Shown in pieces: positions 12,185 through 23,895 of a DNA stretch of 64,000 bases; within the stretch, counting starts at the first letter, position 1, and the number at the start of each line of letters is the position of its first letter. Under the pieces are notes generated by a model. The model was given only the letters and a program-made list of their open reading frames with translations, had not been told where the DNA came from and ran no database searches. Source of the DNA: Cinnamomum chago (Eukaryota > Streptophyta > Magnoliopsida > Laurales > Lauraceae); NCBI GenBank assembly GCA_038049695.1, contig CP142452.1, forward strand, positions 37,498,501 through 37,562,500. Direction: 5' to 3'. Position numbers and translations under genes: made by a program.

Positions 12185-15038
12185 TCATTCTCATATATTC
12201 AAATGCAAACAAACAAACAAATCTTAGATTGAGGTCATGGTTGGAACCTTATAGATGGTATACAACATGGATTCAGCTGAGTTTTGACCTCCAAGCACAC
12301 AGGTCACATGCAGATATAGTTCTTCTCCGTCATCGGTCTTTTGTTTTAGAACTCCCTGGTACTCTCGTCCGACTATGCCAGACGGGCAACAGGGTGACTT
12401 GAATGAGTCTACCTTAGTACCAAAGTCAAATGTACATAAATTACTCAACTCGATGACCTGCCTAATTTAGTAAACGAATTTGAACCAAAGGGTGGCAAAA
12501 TATAGAATAATATTGACCATATTCCAATTTTAGTACCATAAATCCTACATGGAGCCTATGCTTGCATTATTGAATAGAAATTTATCTAAATTTTATTCTA
12601 ATTAGAGTGATATACACCTTTGAATTAATAATATACGAAATTTATTTTGTACCTGTAAATCCAATGGCATAAGTCCAATTGAAATAGTGACATACACCAT
12701 CGTCCCAACCGTTGAGCCAAATAAATCTCATCAGTGAGTTCAGCATGCCAACTGCGATGCAAATCAAGCAGCTATAGGTTTGTCTATCAGCTAATTAATA
12801 AAGGGTCAACTGAATCGGATCACAGATTTAGCATTGGTTGCGTCAATGTCGACTCTGTCCAATTCTATCCAACAAGAGAAAAGTAAGGCAAGTTTATCAG
12901 ATTTTTTTAGAAATATTCAAGTCTAATGGCGGCCATATATTACATATTTAAATAATAATTTAGACGTTCGATCGTTCTAATTAATGGTCTTAGGGATGAT
13001 AACCGGCTCAGATTTTGAGAAGATGGGTCCCACCATGCATTAAAGATGGGGCACTGCACCATACTACACATCATTGAGCGGCGCTTGTAGCCGTACCCAG
13101 TTATAAACATCATTGATTAATGCTTTATCCTCATGAAACAATGAATCGTAGCAACTGTAACTATTGTTGATTTATCTACAAGATCAAATGAGCACGTCCA
13201 CATGATCTACATGTTGATTATAGTCCATATATAGCAGCGAGTCCCACTTTATATATACCTTCCAATGGATTTGTCCACTTGTCTTTTGATTTTGGACATA
13301 CATAACTACATTCAATCACATTTTAACGTTTAGATGGTGTAAGTACATGTAAGGGCATTAAGTTCATTTTGCACTACATCATTGCTGCTAGAGTGCTTTG
13401 TCTAGAAAGTACTTATCAATTTTAACATACCAAGCTCTTCGAGCTTACTTAAAGCCATTGCCTTCCTCAATTTGTTTATCTTTACCTTTTCAAATACTTA
13501 AATTATAAATCCAAGGGGCTGCTCTACATACACTTCCTTGTGTAATTCTCCACTAAAAATACTAATTTGATAAAAATTGAAAGATTTTCCTTTCATTTTG
13601 ACCGCCTTAGCAAGATTAATGCTCTAGTTAATACGAGGAGAAAATATTTATGAAGATTAATATCAAGAATTTGTGCACACGTTTTGGCAACTAAAGGAGC
13701 TTCGTACTTTTATGAAGATCTAGACTCTTTAGTTGTATTTATACAACAAGTCAAGTTTTTGAAAATCAGTTACCGGTGCTAAATTTGAACTAAAAATGTG
13801 GACTTTGCAAAAAACATACAGGGCATGGTACTTCTTACACTCTCAGCATCCATAGAGAGTTTGCGGCCACCTCCTTGCATAGGCAAACTTTGCGAACCAG
13901 CAACAAAAGCACAAAATGCTTTCCTCTATGTCGCCTTAGCCCTAATTGCCCTTGGAACAGGCGGTATAAAGTCATGTGTATCATCATTTGGAGCTGACCA
14001 GTTCGATAAGGGTGATAAGAAGGAGACATTGAAGAAATTTGCCTTCTTCAACTGGTTCTTCTTTGCCATCAACATGGGAGCTCTACTAGGGATAACATTG
14101 ATGGTCTATGTCCAGGTTAAGAAAGGATGGGCATGGGGATTTGGAGTGCCCACTTTTTTCCTGGTTGCTTCCATTGTTGTATTGTTAGTGGGTGTTCCCT
14201 TCTACAGGTTCCAAAGGCCCATGGGAAGTGCATTTACGCGCTTTGTTCAAGTAATTGTGGCTTCAACCAGGAACCATTTCCGTGGTGTGGAAGTAGGCCA
14301 TGAAAAGGATCTTTATGAGGTCAAAACTGCACAATCTGCTATTGTTGGTGCTCGACAGTTGACTCATACGCGACAATACAGGTTTGTGTTCGTATTGTTA
14401 GATAATATCAATTTTTTTATAGTTTAATTTTCATGGGTGATGTCAAATTTGACGGCAATGGATCCAACAAAACAAAACTTTGTTTGTGGATTTTTGGGTT
14501 TTGATCAAGCTTGGGTCTAAATGGTAAAGCAATATGAAGTTGGTTCAAGCATGAGTTAAATTTTTTCTCTTTCTAAAACTCACCCAAAGATTTGGGACCC
14601 ATCTGCCCTTTGTCATTTTTTGGCATACGACAGAACTTTTTTACTCTTCTGTATAAAAAGAAGAGTCCTTTCTGTCTTTTAGTGGAATGAGAGATTGACT
14701 CTCTTTTTTCACTTTTTTTTCTTAAAAAAGAAAAGAAAATGTGATTTTTAAAATTCTGTACTTACAAAAGACTCCTATTATTTTCTTGTCTCAAAAAGTG
14801 ACCATAGACATTAGGGGTGTAACGGTTCGATTAACTGGCCATTTTGTAAAAACCGTTAACCGAAGTATAACCGCGGTTTTCTGTCTTTTAAAACCGTAAT
14901 CATAACCGTATCTACGAAAACCGTGGAAAACTGAAATGCGGTTAACCGTATTAGACGATTTGGCTACGGTTAATAACCGTGGAAAAATCACTTTGAAAAG
15001 CTTTTGCATTTACAACAAATGAAAATGGAAAAAAAAAA

Positions 15039-15077
<39 letters not shown>

Positions 15078-17237
15078 AAATAAGCATAAATCTACAAGCA
15101 ACCATCTCTGTATCACAAAACAGGGTTCCTATTGGGCTGGAATGCCGAGCAGCCAAGCCAAGCCTGCTCTTGGATTATAGCTAACTCTGCATTTCTTGGT
15201 CTAGATGCTCCAGACCCAATATTTAAACAGGATATAATGTTAGTGCATCTTTTTACAAATGTTTTTCTTGTGGCCCCACCCAAAATTAGTCAGGCCCAGT
15301 CGTTGTCTTCATTAGATTGGGCATATAGTGAATCTTCACCCAACAAATGGACTGTAGTTTTGTTATTTATACATAAGTCATAAAGTATTTCATTTAGCCC
15401 ATTTATTTTTTTATTTTATTTGTATAACGGTACGGTTAAACGTGTGCGATTAACCAAACCGTATTTTAAGGTTTGGTTCGGTTAATAACCGTGAGTTCTT
15501 ACGGAAAACTGTAACCGAACCGAACCATGCAGTTTTTTGATTTCATTAACCGTAACTATAAGCGAATCATGAAACACGGTTATTAATAGTGGTTCGGTCT
15601 AGTTCAGTTCAGTTAGACGGAGTTTTTGTTTTCTTTTACACCCCTAATGGACATGTAACCCAAATGGGCCCTTGACTTCTTTTTAGAAGCCTCAAACCTT
15701 TTAAGATTTCTTAATCTTTAATAATTGTTCTTTTTTTAGTTGCACCTTTTTTACCACTATTTGGGGGAGTATAAGATAAAATGCCCTTATTTTAAACTGA
15801 AGATTAGAGAGAAAAAAAAAAGGTTTTTTGAGTTACACACCATTTTTACCACTATTTGGGGGAGTATAAGATCTAGCTTTCTATTAGAAAATCATTAAAT
15901 CCGCCGGCATCATTGTTCTTCGTCTAGGAAATAACATCTAAAAGTAACTCTGAATGATTTGTTCTTAAGAACATCACCAACAAAAGCATGACTTTAAGGG
16001 TGCATTTGCGCAATAAAAGAATCTCTTTTTAGAAAGGAGAATTATTCTGATTTTCCATTCAGTCCACTATTGTGTTGGTTGGTGCATGCACGTATTATTA
16101 TTTTTATTTTTTTGAAAAATGAGAAAAATGAATTAGATTTTTCTGATAGAGAGGATTTTGATTCAGTATGGTTAGGAATGCAAGATTTTTTTATTTTTTT
16201 TTTCGGAACATAGAATCCTCTTATCATACAAACAAGTATTTTTAACTTTTGGCCCCCATTTCTCATTGCTATATCGTGAAACACTATGCCAACACGATTC
16301 TTCATTGTCAACAAACTGAAGTTCCTTCATGATGTTTATTAGGTTTTTGGACAAGGCAGCCGTCGTATTCAACAACAACAACACCAACACCAACACTAAT
16401 AGCAGATGGAGCTTATGCACAGTCACCCAAGTCGAGGAGTTCAAATCCTTCATCAGGATTCTACCTGTCTGGGCATCAACCATTGCTCTCTCCATATCAT
16501 TCGCGCAGCTCTCCACCTTCTTCATCAGCCAGTCCATGATCATGGACCGCAAGCTTCCGGGCACAAACTTTGTCATCCCCACTGGTTCGGTCCCCATTTT
16601 TAGTGCTGTCAATGCCCTCTTACTTGTTCCCCTTTACGAGGGGTTTGCTGTTCCCATTCTTCGCAGCTACATCGGCCACCATCGAGGCATCACTTCACTA
16701 CAACGCATGGGCGTGGGGCTTTTCATCTCCATCTTCTCCATGATTTCAGCAGCAACTATTGAAAAACAGCGCCGCGATCATGCCAACCCTCTAAGCGTGA
16801 GTGTCTTCTGGTTGCTGCCTCAGTTCTTCCTAATGGGGAGCGCAGAGGTGTTCACATATGTTGGGCAATTGGAGTTCTTCTACGATGAGGTGACCGATGG
16901 GACGAGGAGCCTTGGCAGCGCTTTGTTTTTGAGTGGGTTGGGGATAGGTAGCTGGTTGAGCACTGCTATTGTGAAGATCATAGAGAGAGCTACAGGTGGG
17001 GAGGAGAAAGGTTGGTTGAGGAATAACCTTAATCATAGCAGACTTGACTATTTCTACTGGTTGTTGGCTTTGATCAATGCTACCAACTTCTTAGTGTACT
17101 TGGTTGTTGCTTGGAAGTATAAAGGTAAAACTGGGGTTGATGGGAGTGTGAGAGATGAAGTCATATTTGATGAAGAGGTTGGAGTAAAACCAATTGAAGA
17201 TGATAGGAAATGGGAAGGAGGTGTGATATCAAAATAA
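9856..17237 (+). CDS. NRT1/PTR family (NPF) proton-coupled transporter, five exons
   Basis: Exons: 9856-9885, 9967-10078, 11441-11658, 13822-14381 and 16343-17237. All junctions are GT..AG and the phases join cleanly (0, 1, 0, 2), giving 604 residues, the normal size for the family. NPF/POT proteins are 12-helix plasma- or vacuolar-membrane symporters moving nitrate, di/tripeptides, hormones or glucosinolates with protons. Seen here: the proton-coupling E-x-x-E-R motif (EVAER, residues 50-54) in helix 1; LGAYLADSYLGRF; LIALGTGGIKSCVSSFGADQ followed by F-N-W-F-F; an FLDKAAV word after the central hydrophilic loop; WSLCTVTQVEEFKSFIRILP; and PQFFLMGSAEVFTYVGQLEF. Asn and Thr repeats (N4, then TNTNTN) sit in the central loop. 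The VTQVEE/FLDKAAV words suggest the NPF8 (peptide-transporter-like) branch, but substrate cannot be deduced. A start at 9856 gives the usual short acidic N-terminus; a second in-frame ATG is four codons later. No disabling change seen. Introns 2-4 (1.4, 2.2 and 2.0 kb) are swollen by MITEs. Confidence 0.94.
11038..11340. mobile_element. Tourist-like MITE in NPF intron 2
   Basis: A 303-bp element with imperfect terminal inverted repeats (AGTCATGTTTGCTAAA on the left; the complement of the right end reads GGTCACGTTTGGCGAC) flanked by TTA at 11035-11037 and 11341-11343. A 3-bp TTA target site and a G-rich TGTTTGG-type end are typical of PIF/Harbinger (Tourist) MITEs. No coding capacity. Confidence 0.6.
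11976..12211. mobile_element. AT-rich MITE (family B, copy 1) in NPF intron 3
   Basis: Inverted ends: TGTTTGCATTAAAAATATGA on the left and, at the right, TATATTCAAATGCAAACA. The same end words and a similar interior (TTAAAAATAAATATCAAATA-type) occur at 59470-59746 in the KH-protein gene, which identifies a shared MITE family. A TA microsatellite has expanded inside this copy. Confidence 0.6.
12152..12181. repeat. (TA)n microsatellite
   Basis: About 15 uninterrupted TA units inside the family B MITE of NPF intron 3. Confidence 0.95.
12212..13821. other. Rest of NPF intron 3, no gene
   Basis: AT-rich intron sequence with stop codons in all frames. No repeat with clear ends was recognised. The intron ends at the acceptor AACATACAG before exon 4. 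Confidence 0.7.
14804..15654. mobile_element. hAT-type non-autonomous element with 8-bp target duplication, in NPF intron 4
   Basis: The element (14812-15646, 835 bp) starts TAGGGGTGTAA and ends TTACACCCCTA, an 11-bp perfect inverted repeat. It is flanked by ATAGACAT (14804-14811) and ATGGACAT (15647-15654): an 8-bp duplication with one mismatch, the hAT signature. Both ends are rich in alternating GGTTAACCG/CGGTTAAT words that form longer imperfect inverted repeats. The centre carries an A-run plus (GA)n tract. No transposase remains; mobilisation would need an hAT transposase in trans. The mismatch suggests the insertion is not recent. Confidence 0.88.
15029..15072. repeat. Poly-A followed by (GA)n microsatellite
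   Basis: About 19 A then 13 GA units, inside the hAT-type element. Confidence 0.95.
15749..15872. repeat. Short tandem duplication in NPF intron 4
   Basis: The 25-base word starting ACCACTATTTGGGGGAGTAT and ending AAGAT occurs at about 15753 and 15848, with a similar TTTTTT-rich lead-in, so a ~95-bp segment has been duplicated. Confidence 0.75.
15997..16240. mobile_element. MITE (family C, copy 1) near the end of NPF intron 4
   Basis: Starts GGGTGCATTTGCGCAATAAA and ends in GAATCCTCTTATCATACAAA; the right end read backwards echoes the left (TTTG..ATAA.AG.ATTC). The interior word TAGAGAGGATTTT and the tail recur at 57470-57541, 57985-58082 and 58364-58600, which identifies a family. It ends only about 100 bp before exon 5, so it lies close to the branch-point region. 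Confidence 0.5.
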
Positions 17238-17523
17238 AATGACTTTACACAGTTAAAATAACTCAATTTATTCATTGTTTGTGAACTTGTATTTGGAGAA
17301 CATATATTAAAAATATTCTATATTTAAACTTTATAGTTGTACTATACTGATCTTGGGTGGTTGCTATTTTGAAAATATAGAACCTCATAGGGTAACCAAC
17401 TGGATGCAAGCAAATCATGGGATAAGGGAAAGATGCTGGCTCTTCCACTTCCACAATAACCATACATTCCTTCCTAATTTAGAGTACTTTCTATCAAAAG
17501 GAAAGTGATGATGCAGATTAGGA

Positions 17524-17720
17524 TTAAGATCACATGTTGCATATATATATATATATAATATATATAGAGAAAAGCTCACACAGGCTGCAGCTGTTCTTAT
17601 TACAAGCTGGAGCCTGTGTGAGGGCAGGCAGATCCGTTGAGCCTCACACAGGCTCTAGCTTGTAATAAGAACAGTTGCAGCCTGTGTGAACTTTCCTCTA
17701 ATATATATATATATATATGC
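17524..17720. mobile_element. 136-bp fold-back element in a TA tract
   Basis: The core (17565-17700) consists of two ~58-bp arms in inverted orientation around a ~20-bp loop. The left arm starts TAGAGAAAAGCTCACACAGG; the right arm, read on the other strand, starts TAGAGGAAAGTTCACACAGG. The arms differ at only about five positions. It is inserted in a TA-repeat tract on both sides, so the target duplication cannot be read with certainty (TA or longer). The whole unit could fold into an almost perfect hairpin. Confidence 0.8.
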
Positions 17721-18527
17721 TTGTTTTTTTACTAGGGTTTCTTAGAAGAATTTGGCATATTGGGAATTCAAGGACATGATGTGATAATTTGTCCCGGCGT
17801 TTACAAATGCCATGTTTTTTCTATCAAAATTCCAAATTTCTATCATCTAAAAAGTCTCAATGACCTTTGGAATTCTTGTAATTTCAATCTCTCTGATTTT
17901 TGGTGGAATTTTGGATGCCAAATTACAATGGAAGACTCGGTAATTCCACTTGTCTACAAGTAAAAATTCTTTGGATTCTAGTAAAGAAACAGGCCCAGAA
18001 TTTTAGACTTTGTTGGGTGTGCATTTTTCTAACGTTTGATGTGGCACGGGTTATTCAGCTGCAAGGTGATCAACATAAAAATCTTTCCACTTTCCTTGTT
18101 CAGGTATGTCATTGAACTTGTTTATTTTTTTTCTTTGTTTTGCTAGTACCATTGATACTCAGCTAAAATATTTTATTCATTTCTTGTTTAGGCTGGCATT
18201 GTGAAAAAGGAACACATCAAAATTCATGGTTTTTGAGTAAAATCTGTGCTTACCCTGATGTTTTGAGTACTTTATCTTTGTGTTGTGTATGTATTGATAT
18301 TTGTTGGGAGTTTAACAACATTCCAAAAGCTATTGCCACGAGACAACAATGTTGTCTTTGTCTACTTTTTACTGTTCACGAGCAAAAATATATGTATAGA
18401 TAAAACCTATTTATTAGCGGGCGGCAAACGGGTTGGGCTAGTGGGGTCCTCTAGAACCTCTAAAATAAAATAAAATAAAATAATTCAAAGTGATTTTGCA
18501 AGGATCTCATGCAAAAAAATAAATTAT
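17721..18527. other. Intergenic stretch, no gene
   Basis: AT-rich sequence between the fold-back element and the LINE. It ends with an (AAATA)n-type simple tract at 18461-18483. Nothing else recognised. Confidence 0.6.
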
Positions 18528-18543
18528 AAGAACTCTTTTGTAT
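18528..18543. repeat. Left target-site duplication of the LINE
   Basis: AAGAACTCTTTTGTAT, repeated without mismatch at 24346-24361. A 16-bp duplication is in the normal range for L1-type target-primed insertion. Confidence 0.93.
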
Positions 18544-18589
18544 CATCAACAGTCAAGCTCCAATGATAGTCCCCTCCGATCCCATTGCG

Positions 18590-18614
18590 CCCCCCCCCCC
18601 CCCCCCCCCCCCCC
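18590..18614 (+). repeat. Poly-C tract, 25 C
   Basis: Uninterrupted C run at the start of LINE ORF1. Slippage here changes the reading frame of ORF1. Confidence 0.9.
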
Positions 18615-18616
18615 GC

Positions 18617-18694
18617 GGATCCTCCTCTCCATCCCTGTCTCCCTGATTCCTCCTCGGATCCTCCTCTCCATCCCTGTCTCCCTGATTCCTCCCC
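18617..18694 (+). repeat. Perfect-type 39-bp tandem duplication in LINE ORF1
   Basis: A unit starting GGATCCTCCTCTCCATCCCT occurs twice back to back (18617 and 18656). 39 is a multiple of three, so it adds 13 codons without shifting frame. Confidence 0.9.
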
Positions 18695-20357
18695 TCAGCA
18701 AACTGCTCAGTCCAAGCATGCAGAAGATTCCCTCCTATCGGCTTCACCGGTTGAATCTCCTACAGCTCAGCTAATCCTTACCCCTTCCCCAGCCTTTTCC
18801 GAGCTAAACCCTCCCCTTCCCAAATCTCCGACACCCTCCACCTCCACCTCCACAATCGACCCTCTTCCCCACCAAGAGAACCCAGTAACCCTGGCCTCTC
18901 CCCTAGCCTCTTGGGACCCTGAACAGCTTCAACTGTTGCAGAATCACTTGCGGAGTCTTGTTCCCCCAACCATTGGCCCTCACTCCAACCCATCTTCCTC
19001 GACCCTCATTTCCCCCATATCCCCTCCCAAATCCTTTGCCAAATGCCTCTCTCCCATGGTTTTCTCTCCCCCTCCTGCCATTCCCCCAGCGACTTGGATT
19101 GATGGCAAACTCACCATTCGGATCCCTCAGCAAATGGTCACAAACAGCAAAGAATCTTTCTCCTTCTCTGCCTTAGGGAAATTTGTGGGAAGAAGACCTA
19201 CTCTGGAAGCTTTGGAGCAGTGGGTGTCCTCCCCTTGGCATCTTACCATGCCCTGCCTTATCTCACTCACAGAGAAAGGCAATTTCATCTTTAGGTTTAA
19301 TTCCCAGGCAGATAGAGATGGCCTTACCTGTCAAAGCCCCCTCCGGTTTGATAAGAAAAAGCTTCTTCTTCATCCATGGTCTCCAGGTCAAGAAGAGAGC
19401 CCTTGGCCAGCAGAAGCTCCAGTGTGGATTCGTCTCAAAGGCCTCCCTTATCACTACTGGAGCAGTGACATCTTGCTCTCTATTGCTGCATCTATTAGTA
19501 AGCCCCTGCGTCTAGATGAAACTACGGCCAAGCAGCGCATGTTAACTTTTGCTAGAGTGCAGGTTCTTTTGGATGTGGCTAAGATCGGTCATAATCTCCT
19601 TACAGTGGAATTGGAAGGGGATGCCATAGTGGAGGTCGAGGTGTTATATGAAAATACCCCTTGTGCAGAATGTCTTGTGGTTGGCCACCTTTCCAGCAAG
19701 TGCCATTTTCGCCAGAGGCCTAGATTGCTGAAAACCCCGATGGAAGCAGACAGACTGATTAATCCCTCTTCAGCTATCCCCTCCTTGGATAAGTCTCAGG
19801 AATCCCTTCTAGCAACAGAAGTCAGCCCTCATGATTCAATTCATTCTATGGTAAATCCCCCCCCCCTTCTAAAGATTCTTAGCACATTGTTAGCTCTGTA
19901 CCATCCCCCTTGCCTCCTCCACTCTTTATCTCGGGGAGTAACCTTCCATTATCCAAAAGGAACTCAGATGACCCCCTATCTGCTCTCCCAAAAGCTTCTT
20001 CTATCGCAGGTACTATCCCAGCCACTATTATTAAGTGTTCTAATCCCTTCTCCATTTTGGAGGATCATTCCATTGCAGACCCTATCATTACTTCTAGCAA
20101 TCCCAAGCATCAGTTGTTTCCCTCCTCCCTAAGTGATGGTATCTGAGTCCCTAGTCCAACCAAGCACCCTTCCTCCACAGCCACCAAAAGTCCTTTCTTG
20201 GCTATCCCTACCCAGCAAACAACCTAGATTTCCTCCCTCATTGTTGACTTATCATCCTTCAAGGTGAAATCTAAAAGGAAATCCAAGCGCCGAGCAGCTA
20301 TTTCCTCTGGCCCCAAGACGAGAAGCACAGCTGGTCCTCCCTCCTACCCAGTTATCA

Positions 20358-23300
20358 ATGATTAAAGTCCTATATTGGAACTGCAGGGGAATCAGTAATT
20401 CCCCCACCAAAACCATGCTTTTTCATCTCCTTGAATCCCACTCTCCTGAACTCATCTTCCTCTCCGAGCCTAAGGCTAATCTGGATTCTTTTCTTGATTC
20501 TAGAATGCATTCTTTTGTCTTCAATCCAACTTACTCCAATCCCACTAATACTCTTTGGTGTCTCTGTAACAAGAATTCCAATTTTCCTTCTCCTTTCTTG
20601 ATAGCTCCTCCCGACATATATCCATCTCTTTAGCTGACTCTTCCTCTTCCCCCATCTGCTTCATCACAGGGGTCTATGGGTCCACTGATTATAGACTTAG
20701 AAGGGATCTCTGGAGCTACCTAGTGAACAGCTCCTCAACCACTCTCCCCTGGAGTGTGATAGGGGACTTCAACGCCATTCTTCTTGCAAAAGAAAAACTC
20801 AGTATCTGTCCCCCTTCCTCAATTTCAGTTAAGGACTTTCAAGATATGGTCACTGCCTCTGGGCTTCAAGACCTTGGTTTCAAAGGTAACAATTTTACCT
20901 GGGCAAATAACAGGCAAGGTATGGCTCTCGTTGCTGCAAGACTTGATAGAGCCCTACCCAATTCTCTTTGGTTAGACTCTTTTGATGACCCCATAGTGAG
21001 CCACCTCCCCAGAGTAGCCTCTGATCACAGCCCTATCCTGCTATTTCATAGGAAAAATCCTTTATTCAGCAAAAACATTCCCTTCATATTTGAAGAAAAG
21101 TGGCTGTTGCAGGACTCCTTCCTTGAGGTAGTTGTTTCCAGCTGGGCCTCCCCCTGCAAAGGGACTCCCCAATTCATCCTCGCTAACAAGCTAAAGATCC
21201 TAAAGTTTAATCTTAAGGCTTGGAGCAAGGAGGTTTTTGGCCATATGAAGTCCAAAATAGCGGCCTCTTGGTCTTGTCCAAGCAAACTGATTTTGAAGTC
21301 AATCCCAGTGATATCCTTCTTCAAGAACTGAACATAGCAAAAGCTGACTTCCATAACTGGCTTAATAACGAAGCTGTGCATTGGAAGCAGAGGGCCAAAA
21401 TTAGGTGGCTCCAAGACGGAGATAGGAATACAAAGTTTTTCATCTTTCGGCCAAATTAAGAGGAAAACGCAAGAGCATTGATCGGATCGCAGTGGGAGAC
21501 ATCATCTTTAAGGATGAGTCTCAAATTAAAGGCCAGGCTTCTTCCTTCTTCTCCAATCTCTTTCACTCCTCCCCAGAGTCTCCGGATGAAGCTCTCTTTG
21601 ACATGCATGGACCTTCTGTTTTGGAAGAGCATAACAAGGCTCTCACAGCTACTCCATTCCCATCAGAAATTAGAGAGGCTGTCTTTAAGCTTAAAAGGAG
21701 TAGTTCCCCAGGCCCAGATGGATTCACTGGGGCTTTCTTTACTAGCTGCTGGCACATCGTTGGGAAAGAGGTGGTGGGGGCAGTGACCCACTTCTTTACC
21801 TCCGGTCACATATTGAGAGAAACCAATGCCTATTTCCTTTCCCTTATCCCTAAGAAAGCCTCCCCAAACACCTTCTCAGATTTCCGTCAAATAAGCCTCC
21901 TGAACTTTGTTTACAAAATCATTTCTAAGATCCTGGCCACCAGGCTAGCCTCCATCCTTCCTCTCCTCATCTCTGACCACCAATCAGCTTTCGTTAAAGG
22001 AAGGACCATCCACCACCATGCTGCCTTAGCCCATGATCTTATTCAAAACCTTAACACAAAAATCCGAGCAGGGTCCGTCTGCTTGAAGTTGGACATATCT
22101 AAAGCCTTTGACAAGTTGCAGTGGAGCTTTCTTTTCAGGGCTCTAAAGTTCTTCAACTTCTCCCAAACCTGGATAAACATGATCAAAGAGCTAATAACCT
22201 CTTGTAAAGGATTTGTCCTTATCAATGGCAGTCCTTGTGGTTTTTTTAGCTCTTCTTGTTGCCTGCGACAGGGAGACCCCCTATCTCCCTACTTGTTCAT
22301 TCTCGCGGAGGAGATTCTCAGTTTAAATCTAGAAGCTCTTAAGCAGGTTGGTGCCATTGAGCCTATCTCCACTATCCCCAGGACCCCTTGCCATCTCCTC
22401 TATGCTGATGATATCTTGCTCTTCTTCAAAGCTTTTAAGAGAGGCCTGAAAAGAGTTCATGAGCTTCTATCTACCTACCAAGTCTCTTCAGGTCAATGCT
22501 TCGCTCTCCAGAAGAGCCAGTTGTTTATGGGAAAGTGCTCTGCTAGGAGATCTCACTTGGCTACTAATCTTTTGGGTATCCCTCAGGCGACCCTCCCCTC
22601 TACTTACCTGGGAGTCCCCTTCTTTCTTGGCACTTCAAGGCACCCCTTCTTCAATCAAATCTTGGACTCCTTTAGATCCAGGCTGGCTGGCTGGAAAGCA
22701 AAATGCCTCTCTTTTGCGGGTAGACTAATCTTGGTTAAGCATGTGCTCTCTTCCATCCCCCTCCACACCTCCTTGGTTATTCCAATTCCGAACAAAACTT
22801 GCCTTCAGATTGAGTGGTTGATGCGGAGCTTCGTTTGGTCAGCTGGCCCTGATAAATCCAATAGTCTGGTAAATTGGAAAACAATCTGATCGCCTAAATC
22901 AGAAGGAGGTCTTGGTCTGCACAGAGTAAAGGTCTTCAATGAGGCCTGTATGCTCAAGCTTGGATGGTCGGCTACCTCCTCCAACTCTCTCTGGGCTAAT
23001 TGGTTCAGAGCCAGATACTTCAGAGGCTCGATATGGTCTCCTACCACGCCTAAAAGAGGATCATGCATTTGGATGAGAATCAGGCCCATGGCTCACCTCC
23101 TTCAGAGCGGGAGCATTTGGAAGATTGGAAATGGCCTCTCTATCAACATCTGGTTGGACAATTGGATTGATAAAGGTCCTATTGCTCCCAGATTTCCCTA
23201 TCTACAGCTCTCTGATTAAAATATCCATCTCCTTGCTTACCTGCAAATTTTTCTCCTTCAGTCCATTAGCCACTTATCCTTAGGTAACTCCTCTGCCTCA

Positions 23301-23895
23301 GAATTCCTTATATGGCAGGGCAACAATTCGGGGACTCTCTCTCTCTCTCAAAGAGGCTTGGAATTTACTAAGGATCAATCACCTTGTTGTCTCCTGGGAT
23401 GGTCTAGTCTGGACCAAGTTTCTTAACCCCAGATTGGCATGCTTCTCCTGGCGCCTCCTTCATAGAAAAACTCCAACGGATTGGTGGGCTAAACAGAGAG
23501 GAAGCTCAATGGCTTCTAGATGTTGTCTATGTCTAAATCATGAAGAAGATGATCTCCACCTCTTCTTCTCTTACTCCTTTGCGCTTCAGGTATGGATGTG
23601 GATCTTACGTCTTGGTGCCAATTCCCCTACCCTTCCTCTGTCAGCGTCAGTAATTTGGTCTTCCTTAGCCCAGGGCACTGACATCCATGCAAGAAAACTT
23701 GCAGCGGCGATCTTTTTCAATACCATCTTTGTTATCTGGTCCCTTTGGAATGATTGCAAGCACCGGAATTGCAAGCCTAGGCTGGAAAGAGCTCAGATAA
23801 TTCTCCAGGACCAGTTGAAAGTGCTGGCTAGCTTGTTGCAAGGATCTGCCATTTCCCTTTCCCATCCTGTCCTGTATGGTTTGGATCTAGTTTGA
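20358..23895 (+). pseudogene. LINE ORF2, endonuclease-reverse transcriptase, broken
   Basis: Begins MIKVLYWNCRGISNS, the start of an apurinic-type (EEP) endonuclease, and is read in several frames. A frameshift near 20630 separates the first block from the second (20723-21331), which has SVIGDFNAIL and SDHSPILL, endonuclease motifs carrying active-site D/N and D/H. The next shift precedes WKQRAKIRWLQDGDRNTKFF. The reverse transcriptase block (21492-22889) has SSPGPDGFTGAFF, HQSAFVKGRTI, LKLDISKAFD, LRQGDPLSPYLF and the catalytic YADDILLF, all intact. A TGA at 22887-22889 interrupts an otherwise continuing frame (SEGGLGLHRVKVFNEACMLK follows). The zf-RVT domain at about 23434-23600 has ACFSWRLLHRKTPT and CCLCLNHEEDDLHLF. 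No RNase H domain is seen. The protein would nick target DNA and copy LINE RNA; this copy cannot. Confidence 0.9.

Larger units (their letters stand above)
18585..20132 (+). pseudogene. LINE ORF1, DUF4283/zinc-knuckle nucleic-acid-binding protein
   Basis: An open frame of about 515 codons, but its beginning runs through a 25-C tract, so the true start codon and frame are uncertain and no normal ATG start is available in this frame. Order: Pro/Ser-rich N-terminus containing a duplicated 39-bp segment; a DUF4283-like domain (FSFSALGKFVGRRPT … GNFIFRFNSQADRDG … PVWIRLKGLPYHYW); then a CX2CX4HX4C zinc knuckle, CAECLVVGHLSSKC; then a Ser/Pro-rich tail. In plant L1 elements ORF1 coats the RNA. The last part of the frame after about residue 440 looks frameshifted, since it reads as low-complexity Leu/Ser. 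Confidence 0.8.
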
